Shown: positions 20,276 through 30,567 of the stretch, piece after piece
Layout of the letters: the number at the start of each line of letters is the position of its first letter
How positions within the stretch are numbered: position 1 is the stretch's first letter
Assembly: GCA_946122785.1 (NCBI GenBank)
Contig: CAMGYJ010000002.1
Span: forward strand, 37,390,495-37,454,494
DNA: 64,000 nucleotides
Source of the DNA: Linum tenue
Taxonomy: Eukaryota; Streptophyta; Magnoliopsida; Malpighiales; Linaceae
Direction: 5' to 3'
Translations under genes and position numbers: made by a program
The notes under the pieces: model-generated
What the model was told of the DNA's origin: nothing
Database searches by the model: none
Seen by the model: the letters and a program-made list of their open reading frames with translations, nothing else

Positions 20276-23200
20276 TTAGGGTTGACAATCGGTTTCCCGG
20301 GACACTCGGTTGTTGGAGGGCCATTTTGGTGCACCGGTATACCTTCTCCCCACCCGGTATATACCATCAATTTTCCAGTTAACCGGATACCCTGACGGAA
20401 GGAGAGGGGCACAAAACTGGCTACAAAATGCAGCGCATGGAAGAAGGAGTCTGGGGATGGATCTAAAACCCTAATACCCAATTATCCATCGTCATTCAGC
20501 GATCTTCCTAGAGAATCTCGCACCTTCAACCATCTGCCGCCTCGCTTCCCCTCCTTCTTCTCGCCTTCCGACCTCCCGGCGACGCCGATCCGCCACCGAG
20601 CTACCCGCTCTGCCACCTTCCGCCCTTCCCTCTCCAATTCTCCTCCCTCTACGACTCTGCCTACCATATCCGACGCTCTGCCCTTGCCCGAAGCCTTCCT
20701 CTTTCCCTGTCGCAGGCGATGAAGCTTGCCTTCGCCTTTCCCATTCGCTGCCGCTCTGTAAGTTCCCTTCTCATTCTCTTGCCTTCATCTTTCTTCTTCC
20801 CCAGTCCGCCAGTCCCTGCCCCTCCTTGTTTATGTTTGTTAATTTTGGTTTTTTGTGGAACATAATAGAGGCAGAGCTGTCGAGCTCCTCGAACTCGACC
20901 AGCAGCCAGCCCAAGGCCCCAAGCGCCCAGCGAAGTGCCAGCAGCAGCCCGCAGCAGCTTGGAATTAGAAGTAAAAGAGAAAAAATAAAAAATGTATGAG
21001 AAGCTTTGAATGATGTTAATGTTTATTAATTTTAGTTTTGTGAATGATGTTTGGAGCTTTGAATTAGTGATTGAAGCTTGGAATAGTTATTAATGTTTGA
21101 TTAGGCACTAGTCAGTAGTGTTTGATGGAAGCTTTGAGTTTGAATTAGTGATTGATGTTTGGAAATTGGAATATGTATGACTTATGAGATATGAGAATTT
21201 GGTTGAGTTTGGGTTGAATGTTTGAAAAATGAGCAATGCAGAAATGGCATACTTGAGTAGTTGAGTAGTTGAAGACTTGAAGTAATGAATTGAGTCTTCA
21301 CAAGATCAATTGATTGAATTGAATGGTTAAAACTTAAATGGTTTGGTTGTTTATGTGTCCATTTTCTTGTAATTTTGTAGGACAAAAAAATCAAAGAAAG
21401 CTGGTTCGCTACCTCCTCGTCCTCGAAGCTCTTCAAAGAAAGGGAAGGCTTCAACTAGTGCACCTTCCACTACGGCAAATCCACCTCCTCCATCTGCAGC
21501 AAATCCACCACCTCCATTTGAAGCAAATCCACCTCAATCTGAAGCAAATCCGGTTACTACTACTGGTGTTGCTAGTGAGGTACCTGGTGTGCAAAAGAAA
21601 ATTGACAAGGGGAAGAAGACGTCTAATTGGTGAATCCCTTATGATGAGGTGCTAGTGTATGACTATTCATTTGAAAAATGCAAACAGTGTGGGAGGCTGA
21701 TCAAAGCTCATTCTACCAACAATGGGACTACTGGTTTGAAAAACCATCACCTGATGTGCAAAAGGAGGTCGAAGGAATCTAATGGGCAGTCGGTATTAAA
21801 CTATCAAGCTAGTGGGACTGGTCAGGTAGGCTCTCTTATTCCGTGGACGTTTAATCAGAACAAAGCTAGACATGCATTAGCTATCATGATAATCTTGGAT
21901 AAGCTTTCGTTTCGATTTGTTGAACAGGAAGGATTTAGGAGATTTATGGCAGTAACTCAATCTTTGTTTGTGATACCTGGAAGGCAAACAATAAGATCTG
22001 ATTGTTATGCCATTTTTTCTGGAGAATAAAGAGATGTTGATTGAGTTTTTTTAACTCAAAGTGCAAAGGAAGGATTTCTATCACTACATATACATGGACT
22101 AGTGATAATAACCAGAATTATATGTGTGTGACTGCACATTTTATTGGAGATGATTGGAAGCTGCAGAAGAGGATTATTTGTTTTGTTCCCATTACTACTC
22201 ACATAGGAAGAGATATTGCAGATACTTTGGCAACATGTCTACAAGAATGGAAAGTGAAGAATCTGTTTTGCATGACAATGGATAATGCCACTTCCAATGA
22301 TGTTCTCGTTGAGTGCATGAGAACAAAAATGAAAGGGTGGGGGTCGGATTTGCTAGATGGGAAGTATCTGTAGTATAGATGTGTGGCACATATAATCAAT
22401 CTAGTTGTTTCTGATGGATTGAAAGAGGTTAGAGTTATTGTGGAGAGGGTAAGGGATTGTGTGAAATGGGTGAAGTCATCACCCGCTCGGAGTGCAAAGT
22501 TCAAGTCTAGCATTGACTACCTAGAGATGGATGGTAGAAGACTTGTGTCTTTGGATGTTCTGACTGGGTGGAATTCCACCTATTTGATGTTGGATTCTGC
22601 AGAGAGGTTTGAGTCAGTGTTTAAGGTCATGTATGATAGTCCTACTGATGCTTCCTTTCGAGACTATGTGGACTCCAAGAAGGGTCTTCCATCTGGACAA
22701 GATTGTAGCAGCATTAGGCGCCTCATGAAGTACCTGAAGTTCTTTTATGATCTTACTCTTCGTGTATCAAGTATGTGAATGAACTATCAAATTTTAAAAT
22801 TCATGTCTTAAAGTTAAAGTGAATGATTTCTCACTTATATTTATTCTGTAATTTTTTCTTTGTATCAAGAATAGGATATGTCACTGCACATACTTTCTGC
22901 AGAGCCATTGTTGATATTCATCAAGTGATTGCTACTTTGAAGAATGATGTAGATGAACATATACAAAGAATGGCAGAAAGAACAGAGGCAAAGGTAAGAA
23001 AGTATTGGTTTGAGAATGATGTTGATGATGAGGAGGATAACCTTAGAATAAATAGGATAGTTTACATGGCCTATGTGCTTGATCCAAGGCGTAAACTATA
23101 CTATCTAACTATGATGTTGGAAGAGATGTATGGAAAGTCAAAAGAGGAAGCTTTGGCAGATCAAGTAAAGAAAGAGATGACACTATTGTTCGAGGTCTAC

Positions 23201-23332
23201 AAGGTGAAGTATGCATCTTCACCCTCTGATTTTGGACCTACTACCCAGACTACTCCTCCTATTGTGACTAGTCAACTCTCGGAATTGTCCAATTTAGCGA
23301 AAACTGGGAATAGTTATGGCACGATGTTATAG
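20276..23332 (+). pseudogene. hAT transposase gene, decayed, with its 5' terminus
   Basis: The left end 'tagggttgacaatcgg' at 20278 looks like a hAT terminal repeat. A short first exon may start at 20718 (MKLAFAF.., donor gtaagt). The main coding run begins after 'tgtag' near 21380: a basic/proline-rich leader, a stop at about 21630, then a BED finger (FEKCKQCGRLIKAHST...LKNHHLMC), FNQNKARHALAIMII and FVEQEGFRRFM. After a frame break comes 'GRISITTYTWTSDNNQNYMCVTAHFIGDDWKLQKRII', then 'CMTMDNATSNDVL' (second acidic residue region), a stop at about 22373, 'AHIINLVVSDGLKEV' and 'TGWNSTYLMLDSA'. An intron-like gap (gtatgtg..tatcaag, about 22771-22868) is followed by GYVTAHTFCRAIVDIHQVI. The C-terminal hATC dimerisation domain and the right terminus are not found. 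Non-functional. Confidence 0.78.
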
Positions 23333-24049
23333 ATCGATAAGATTGGCCGGCATGTTAAATATGTGAAAAGTTAAAGCCAAGAAAAATATATAATCCTGAA
23401 AGAATTTACTCCAAAAAATATCTAAATGGATATCATCTTGTAAAGCAAAAAAAATTCGATTTTCTTATACAAAAAGTTGTGAAATTTTATATAAAACGAA
23501 TGAGATATAGGACGTAGGATATTTGATAAGTATTTTGACTGCAAGCGTAGAATTCACTATCATCCCAAAATTTTAGTTTAGCCGTCCTAAAATCTACTTT
23601 CCCTCTTTACCATTTATGACGTGGACCATGAAATTTCTCCCCAATTACAATCTTTATATATGATTTTATAGATTTAATGAGAGTATAAGAACCTAATACA
23701 TAGAAAATTGGAGTCGTTATGTACTATTTTTTTTTCTCCTAATCGTGTATTTTTCTTATTTATTACTTTATGGCAGATTGATGAATGTGCATCATCTCTC
23801 ACTCCAACATTGCCACGCAGGCCTGAAGCCTTGAGTCTAGATACCAATTTGGCGCCGGAGGAGCCCAGGAGTTGGGCTGGATCGATAAAATACGAATATA
23901 GCTAACCCAAGTTATGGCTGGGTCTAATGGTGGCTGGTTTGGTTCGGGAAATACCGCCCAGTCGAATTAGTTTCATTGGTCAGTACCCCCAGCCAAGACA
24001 CAACAAAATAAATCTGAAGGACTATGTGTCAAGTCAAAATGAAGTATAT
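23333..24049. other. Intergenic, no gene recognised
   Basis: AT-rich with no motif of note. It would be expected to hold the missing 3' end of the hAT gene, but no hATC signature or inverted end was found. Confidence 0.4.
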
Positions 24050-24058
24050 TGCAATTGA

Positions 24059-24359
24059 ATTTTATAATGCTATATAGTATTGGTGCTATAGGGTTGTCTT
24101 TATGGTACAATTTAAAATTGTACATTTACGTTATGATACAACTTCATATTGTACCTATACTTTTTGTACAAATTTTTTTACGGTACAACTTTAACTTGTA
24201 CCTTTATGTGTTGGTACAACTTCAAGTTGTAAAGTTGTACCATAACATAATGGTACAAATTGCTTTATGGTACAACCTAAACTTATACGTTTAATGTTAT
24301 GGTACAACTTTAAGTTGTACATTAAAGCACCAATACTATATAGCATAGTAGAAGTGCTC
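24059..24359. mobile_element. Mutator-like palindromic MITE (301 bp)
   Basis: The 9-bp duplication TGCAATTGA flanks it (24050-24058 and 24360-24368). Sub-terminal inverted repeats atgctatatagtattggtgct (24068-24088) and agcaccaatactatatagcat are perfect over 21 bp. The interior is a run of short palindromes of the type GGTACAACTTCAAGTTGTAC. No coding sequence. Confidence 0.75.
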
Positions 24360-24715
24360 TGCAATTGATACTTGTATAATTCAAGACGTATTTTGTTCAA
24401 GTTATGACAATTTATACTAAGCAATTGCACTAGTGAGGATGCATTTTTAGATGATTGTTGAATTCAAAGTTCGAATTTAAAGTCCGATGAATGTTCTCAT
24501 AATATAAATATTATCACTAAATCACCTCTTCGGTGTTAAATTGCATGGTTTTAAGTAGCAAATGTTGCTTGGTTCAGGTCCTGGAATGGTCGGAATGAGC
24601 TATTACGAACACAAGACCAATTTTATCTACCAAACATGTGGGAATGTGCAATGAGTACAAGTTGATGAGAAAGACGCTGTGCTCGACCTTCATACATATA
24701 TAATATATCATCATA

Positions 24716-25051
24716 TGTTACAAACTATTTGGTCCCAATAACTCGAGTTGTTGGGAGAAGGTTTGTTGCATTTTATACAGGCCCAAGTATGGTACTTAAC
24801 CACTTCCTTACACGCCCCCTCAAACGAAAGTCAACTCATGGGCTTGAAGTTTGCACAGGCCCGCCATACCATGTGCTTGAAAGACAACGGTTAATATTGG
24901 GGGTCGTGAGGACTTGAACACTTGACCTCAAGAACAAACCAGCTCTGATACCATGTCACAAACCAGTTGGTCCCAATAACTCGAGTTGTTGGAAGAAGGT
25001 TATGTTGCATTTTATACAGGCCCATGTATGGTACTTAACCACTTCCTTACA
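24716..25051 (-). mobile_element. TRIM (terminal-repeat retrotransposon in miniature), complete
   Basis: The 97-bp LTR at 24716-24812 and the 98-bp LTR at 24954-25051 are nearly identical, with TG...CA ends. The target duplication is TCATA (24711-24715 and 25052-25056). On minus, the primer site TGGTATCAGAGC (24942-24953) directly abuts the 5' LTR and matches initiator tRNA-Met. A polypurine tract (GTTTGAGGGGGCG, 24813-24825) abuts the 3' LTR. The internal region is only 141 bp with no ORF. It is replication-competent only in trans. Confidence 0.93.
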
Positions 25052-25056
25052 TCATA

Positions 25057-25368
25057 TAACAAAAAATCCATGGCACACAAAGAAAACCAGTTGATATATA
25101 TGGAGCAAAATTATTGTTCAATAACACATCAGCACACATAACAACCAAAAGAAACATAACTTGCCCAACCGTTTTCCTTCTTCCCCCTAGGATAGTTCTA
25201 GCATACATAGATAGATCGATATCAGTTTAGCCATCTGCAACTTGTTCCAAACAAAAAAAATGAAATAGGAAAAAATAAACTTGTGTGCTTAGATGAAGCT
25301 TCTTATGCTGCAATATTATGACGTTTCCATGCATTGTAGCAGATGGAAGTGTTGGGCCACAGCACAGG
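25057..25368 (-). other. 3' flank of the SEP3-like gene
   Basis: Between the TRIM and the stop codon. It should contain the 3' untranslated region on minus. I did not find a clear AATAAA on that strand. The TRIM lies only about 310 bp from the stop codon and may influence 3' end formation. Confidence 0.4.
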
Positions 25369-28300
25369 TCATGGCAGCCATCCTGGCATGTAGTTATTCA
25401 CACTGGGACCGGCCGTTGCTACTGTCAAATCCGTTAGTGTTGGATCTGGCTGATATCTACACTCAAAACATTTCACCAATAAGCTTATGATGTTCATGCG
25501 CAAGTAAGCAGCTAGTAACAACGTCAACATGGACTGATTCATCCTTTCGGGGTTAGAATAGACATTTCCACAATTCGCCGATTTACAACAAACAATTATG
25601 TTTCCATGAAGTGTACTTGCTCTACGGACATTAATGAAAGTTCATGTGTTGTGTTTTCGTGATGATAAATCTATCTAGTTTCAGTTTCGATTTTATGACA
25701 AGTACAAGAAGCAGCGAATCTGTCAGAGGATTAGGCCAAATGTGGGATTAGTTTTACTTTATTAGACCTACCATCATCCTGCCGCCCACTATAACTAGAA
25801 GTTGTAAAGAAATGCATTAGGAAACCAAAGAGGGATTAAGGGTTAAGAAAGGGAGTTTGAGAGCATTAATTCATTGCGTACCCAATCTGTAAAGTGGGTT
25901 CGCAGTCCAAGGGATGAAAGAAGCCATCACCCTGCGGCTGATGATGGGCTTGGTGTCTGCCATAGTCTTCTGGACCAGGGTTCAACTGCAGCGTGTTGCT
26001 TATTTGGTACCCTTCCATCAGCTGCCAAATCATGTACAAAAATGAATAAGAAATAAAAATCATGTTCTTCACTTGATGGGTGATTGATTATAGTACAAGT
26101 GATTGATGAGAGAATTCCATATAGGATTCGGATTCTAGGCTCTCCAAAACTATGACCTACAGTGCGGAACTTAAGGTCACCTACCCTTTGTTTCAGGGTC
26201 TTATTTGCCTCATTCAGCAAGTGTTCCTGCACATGACAAACCCATTTTGCTAAACAAATAGGACCAAGGGCAGAATCAAAGAAACAGCAGTATATATCTT
26301 TAGAGAAAGTCTTGCGTTGTATACATTACCTTGCGCTGTAAATCAGTGAGCTGGTCCAACATGTACTGGGTCTGTAAATACAGTAAAACAAGAAGAAAAA
26401 GTGAGATTCCAATTGTGAATATAGCACAGAGAGGAGATATGTTACTTGAATCTATATTTCCCATTACATACTCTTGTAGATCTGATCTGCTTCAGTGACA
26501 TGTCAAGCTGCCTTTCAAGTGACTCGAGTTCCTTAGTGCTTAGAGGCCCTAGGTCTTCTCCGAGCAAGTTCCTAAAGTATGAAAAGGGGGCAAGCTACCA
26601 CCATGAGTCCATTTCCAAGGTTTACCTCACAAATAAAATTGATATGTAACTATCTCAAAGTAATTCGCCAGAGATAGTAAACATGCAAGTCATCACAGGT
26701 CTGAGATGATTCGATCCACATCAGATAGAGCCGAACCAAACTTACTTGGCTAAAAACTGAACTGATTGAAGTATAACATACACCATTTTCTCCACTCCCA
26801 AATTCAATACATTTTTAGTTTGATTTAATCATTTTCATGGATCAATGTAAAAGAAAAGAACAAGATAAACTGATCTCAAACCAAACCCGGTCACCTTTGA
26901 TCCTCAGTTGTTGTTTTGATATGATCCAAGTCATTTCAATTCATGACCGAACCGGATCATGCAGCCCGCCCTCCACGTGAGTTTAATTAGGGAAAACATG
27001 AAGGCGTATTAATGATCAACTATTTTGGTGGCTCACCTTTGAGACCTTTGCAGCGCCTCATAGCGGGCTTTAAGCTTCAGATACTCCTGCTGACTGCTTA
27101 TCTCCTGTTGTCCATTGGCCCAGAAAGAAGAGGAAGTTCAAAAAAGCATTAAATAACGATGCAACTCAAGATTAAATTAAGACTGATTGATGTTCAATGA
27201 GGGAGAAACATTTTACCAGGGCTTCCCTAGCTGAGACAGTGGATTCTGGTGCTCCATAATTACATTTCTGGTACCTCTCCAAGGTTTTGAGCATGCTGAA
27301 CAAACCAAGAGGACAATTGTGGTTATGTGCCTAGCACCATGAATTAATCTTTAATCAAAAGACACATAAATGAGTTACCATTTCCAACTAAACAAAGCAA
27401 ATACTAAACAAAACTAGGCTGCATAGTTTACCATTTGCAACTAGACAAAGCAAATATTTTACAAATACTAGGATGCATGGTTTTACCATTTGCAACTAAA
27501 CAAAGCAAATGGCGAACAAATACTATGGTGTGATTTACCAATTGCATCTAAACAAAACAAATTATTGAAAGTACTAGGATGGCTTGAACCAAGGATTCCA
27601 CACAATGATCTCTTTGGGAAAGGATTATACAAACTCATTTGTTTGGATGGACAAATAATTGTTCGGAAAAGGAAAAGGTAAATTTATATTTCTCTTGCTT
27701 TTTTTTCCAAATTTGCAATCCCCCAATCATTCTTCATTCAAGTTTAACATAGTTATAAGGGAACTTAAACCAAGTTCTTTATTAAGATATATAAAGATAA
27801 CAAAGCGATACTCATCTCGACAGTGAAACATAAACTATGAATCCATCTAAGGTTTGAGATTTGATAACACCGCGTATTAAGAAAGAAAATAGTAAGTCAA
27901 TTTTATAAGACACTATATAATTAATTCAAAAATTAAGTGTTATTAGACTTGATGGATAATAAATTTAGAGTATTATGATTGATAAGAGAGTAGGAGAAAA
28001 GTCATAAATAATGAGTGAGAAATAATGATGATTATCAAGAGAGAAATAGAACATATCCCTTGGATATTAGACTGAACCCTAAACACCATCATTCGAGCAC
28101 CTGTAGTTGTACAACTACTACTGCAACAAGACCCATCCAAATGCATCATATCAATTTCTCAGATCTGAAATTGTGTGCAAAGGAGAGAAAGCGAGAGATC
28201 AGAAACATTGAAATCTGATTGTGATGTGAATAAGAGATTAGAAAAAGGGAAATATGAAACCCTAATTAATTAATTAATTAATTATTCTCTTATACCTTGA

Positions 28301-29587
28301 AAACCCTAAAACAGTCCCATCTCTGCCGCGCTTGCGTGTGGAGAAGGGTTTAATTTTACCGCCGGCGCCCACAAGGAAGCTACTCGAGATCCGACGGAAA
28401 TATAGAAGAACTTCCGCCATAAAAAACCGGAAGAAAGAACAGAAGGAAAAGAAAGATCAAGCAGACCGCAGCCAAAATGTTCTGAATTTCTTCCTCGATT
28501 GATAGATTGAAAAGAGATGGAAACTTTCTGGTAAATGAACTAAATTCATTTCCAAACAAACCCAATAAACTATGTCAATAAATTGCTTGAACCTGCTCTG
28601 AGGAAGAAGGCTTGTTTTAGAAACCTAGAGAGCAGCTGCTAAAATCAACAGATGTCTGCAGCTAGCTAGTTTCTTCAACTTACGTGCTGGAAGCTCATGA
28701 AAGAAAAGTAAGCAGAGAGGTGGGAAAAGAGGAAAAAAAGAAAGGGTAGTGAGAAAACTGGACTTCGAGTTTGTTTGGATCCTGAGAAAATGAGGAAGGA
28801 AGGAATGAAAATTTCAGATGGTTCATTAAAAAAAGGTAGATCCAAATTAGCTGCGACATGTACATCAGAGAAAAGCCTCCGGGAAAAAAACTAGCTACAA
28901 ACAGATCGAAGTTTAGTGCTACCAAGTACACAACATATCTATGTTTCTTCCTAATGAGAAAACAGAAATACAGAATTGGAACGTTCAAAGATTCAATAAA
29001 AGGAAAAAGAAGAGGTCTATGAAACAGTGGTAGGGAAAGCTTCTTTTTTTATGAAGAAGAAGAAAGAAGGCGAAGAAGAAATGGAGGGGCAAAAAATTTG
29101 CCTTCCTATAGTGTTTACCAGTTGCAGATCTAACATCAACACATACTAGCAAGACACTCAACCTGCTATAAACGCCGAGACATTCACAGAAACGGCAAAC
29201 CCAATTCCCTTCCTTTCTCTTCTTCTTCTTCCCCTTTTCCCTCTTTTCAAGACACACCCAGAAACAAAGGAAGCAAAACAGAAAAAGGGTTCATTTCATT
29301 TTCTTTTGTTTCTAGCTGTAGATAGCTAGAATGAAGAGAGAGAAAGAGTATGGCTATGGTGGTGAGAAGGGATTGAACTGAATTGATCAAATTATATTAT
29401 ACCTTGAGCTACTGCAAAACTCATAGAGCTTGCCACGATTGGAGAAGATGATGAGGGCAACTTCAGCATCGCAAAGAACAGAAAGCTCGTAGGCTTTCTT
29501 CAAAAGTCCATTCCTTCTCTTTGCAAAGGTTACTTGCCTGTTGATCTTGTTCTCAATCCTCTTCAGCTCAACCCTACCTCTCCCCAT
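25369..29587 (-). CDS. SEP3: SEPALLATA3-like MADS-box transcription factor, 8 exons, 247 aa
   Basis: E-class floral homeotic factor. In the nucleus such proteins bind CArG boxes and bridge AP1, AP3/PI and AG proteins into floral quartets. Exons read on minus: 29587-29403, 27295-27217, 27104-27037, 26571-26472, 26371-26330, 26226-26185, 26021-25882, 25456-25369 (185, 79, 68, 100, 42, 42, 140 and 88 bp); all introns are GT-AG and phases join cleanly. Residues 1-60 are the MADS domain ([18 protein letters not shown]..). The I region carries [18 protein letters not shown], where YGAPE marks the SEP3/AGL9 clade. The K domain includes [19 protein letters not shown]. The C region has SEP motif I ([15 protein letters not shown], about 206-220) and motif II ([14 protein letters not shown], 234-247). 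Intron 1 is 2107 bp, the usual site of regulation in this family. If intron 7 is retained, the frame reads YAMN-stop and loses motif II. No damage is seen. Confidence 0.95.
27375..27583. repeat. Four-copy ~53-bp tandem repeat in SEP3 intron 1
   Basis: Copies start near 27375, 27428, 27483 and 27535. Each begins TTACCATTTGCAACTAAAC or a variant, followed by AAAGCAAAT and an ACTAGG(A/C)TG word. The copies are imperfect, with the last most diverged. It lies just upstream of exon 2 in transcript sense, within the intron that usually carries regulatory sites in SEP genes. A functional role is not shown. Confidence 0.8.
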
Positions 29588-29995
29588 TTCGATCTTCTCT
29601 TTCCCCTCTCTAAGACCTTAATTCCTTTTTGTTATTTGTTTTTTTTTTTTTTTTTTTTTGTTTCTCTCTGCAGAAGAAGGGCAAAGCTAAGCTAAGCTAA
29701 GCAAAAGAAAACTGACATGAAATTCTTTCCCTTCCTTTTGTGGCTTTCTATACTTCTTTCTTCTTGCTTGGTGTGAAGAAGCCTTCTTCTCTCTTTTGTG
29801 TTTATATGTGTGCCGTTGGTTTCTTTCCTTCACTACCAAGTACCAACTCCTCTCTCTCTCTCTCTCTCTCGCCTTCCTTTGCTCACCGTATATATTAGGG
29901 TATGAGGATAATATGTACTTTTTATGGACTAGTTTTAGTACCAATATGAGGTGTATATTTTGATAAATGTACGCGATGAAGGTAAAAGTACTCAT
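29588..29995 (-). promoter_or_regulatory. SEP3 5' leader and core promoter candidate
   Basis: Upstream of the ATG on minus there is a 20-odd-base A run (plus T run near 29639-29659), then purine-rich sequence, a GA dinucleotide tract (plus CT at 29848-29870) and a TATATA-type box at about 29888-29894. That would place transcription start near 29860 with a leader of about 270 nt. GA tracts are known BPC-protein targets in other MADS genes; their use here is inference. Confidence 0.45.
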
Positions 29996-30567
29996 TTACA
30001 AATTGAGTGGTCGAATTTGTTGCTAAAGTTCATTTTGGTATAGACCATATTAGATGTATTGTAGAAGCGGTAGCGAAGGAGGATTGAACTCGTGATTACA
30101 TGATTAGATGTTTGATTAGCGTAATTTGTCATTTATCGTGTGAATTGTTTATGTTTTACTAGATTTTTTTATGGGCTTGATGTCTGTAAGAGTCCATCAT
30201 CCTTGTAATCCATCGATTCTCGATTCTTTTGGATAAATAAGTGATCATTTCCTATCACAGAGAGAGTCGGAGACACAAAATTGGTACCAAGAAATGAAAG
30301 CAATACTTTAGAGTCTGTAGAATCGTGAACAAATTAATGGTGAATCCATGCAAAAGCTCCAAGTGATCCATTGTGAATCAATCGAAAAGGATTGGTAAGA
30401 CCAACATGTTCAAAGGAGCTGAAAGATGATAATTTCCCCAGTGTTAGAAATCCATGACCCGAACTCTTGACCCAAACGGCCCATAAGATACAATTTACCT
30501 AACATATGAGATTTGAGGGAAGTGGGAAAATAAATGTTACATCAGATCCCTTGTAGCGTTATTACTA
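29996..30567. other. SEP3 upstream intergenic, no gene
   Basis: About 570 bp between the core promoter candidate and the Helitron-like 3' end. No ORF or inverted repeat of note. It contains promoter-distal sequence of the SEP3 gene if it is regulatory at all. Confidence 0.4.

Noticed and set aside
24730..25050. Direct repeat considered as a local duplication
   Set aside because: Explained fully by the TRIM LTRs with TCATA duplication, primer site and polypurine tract.
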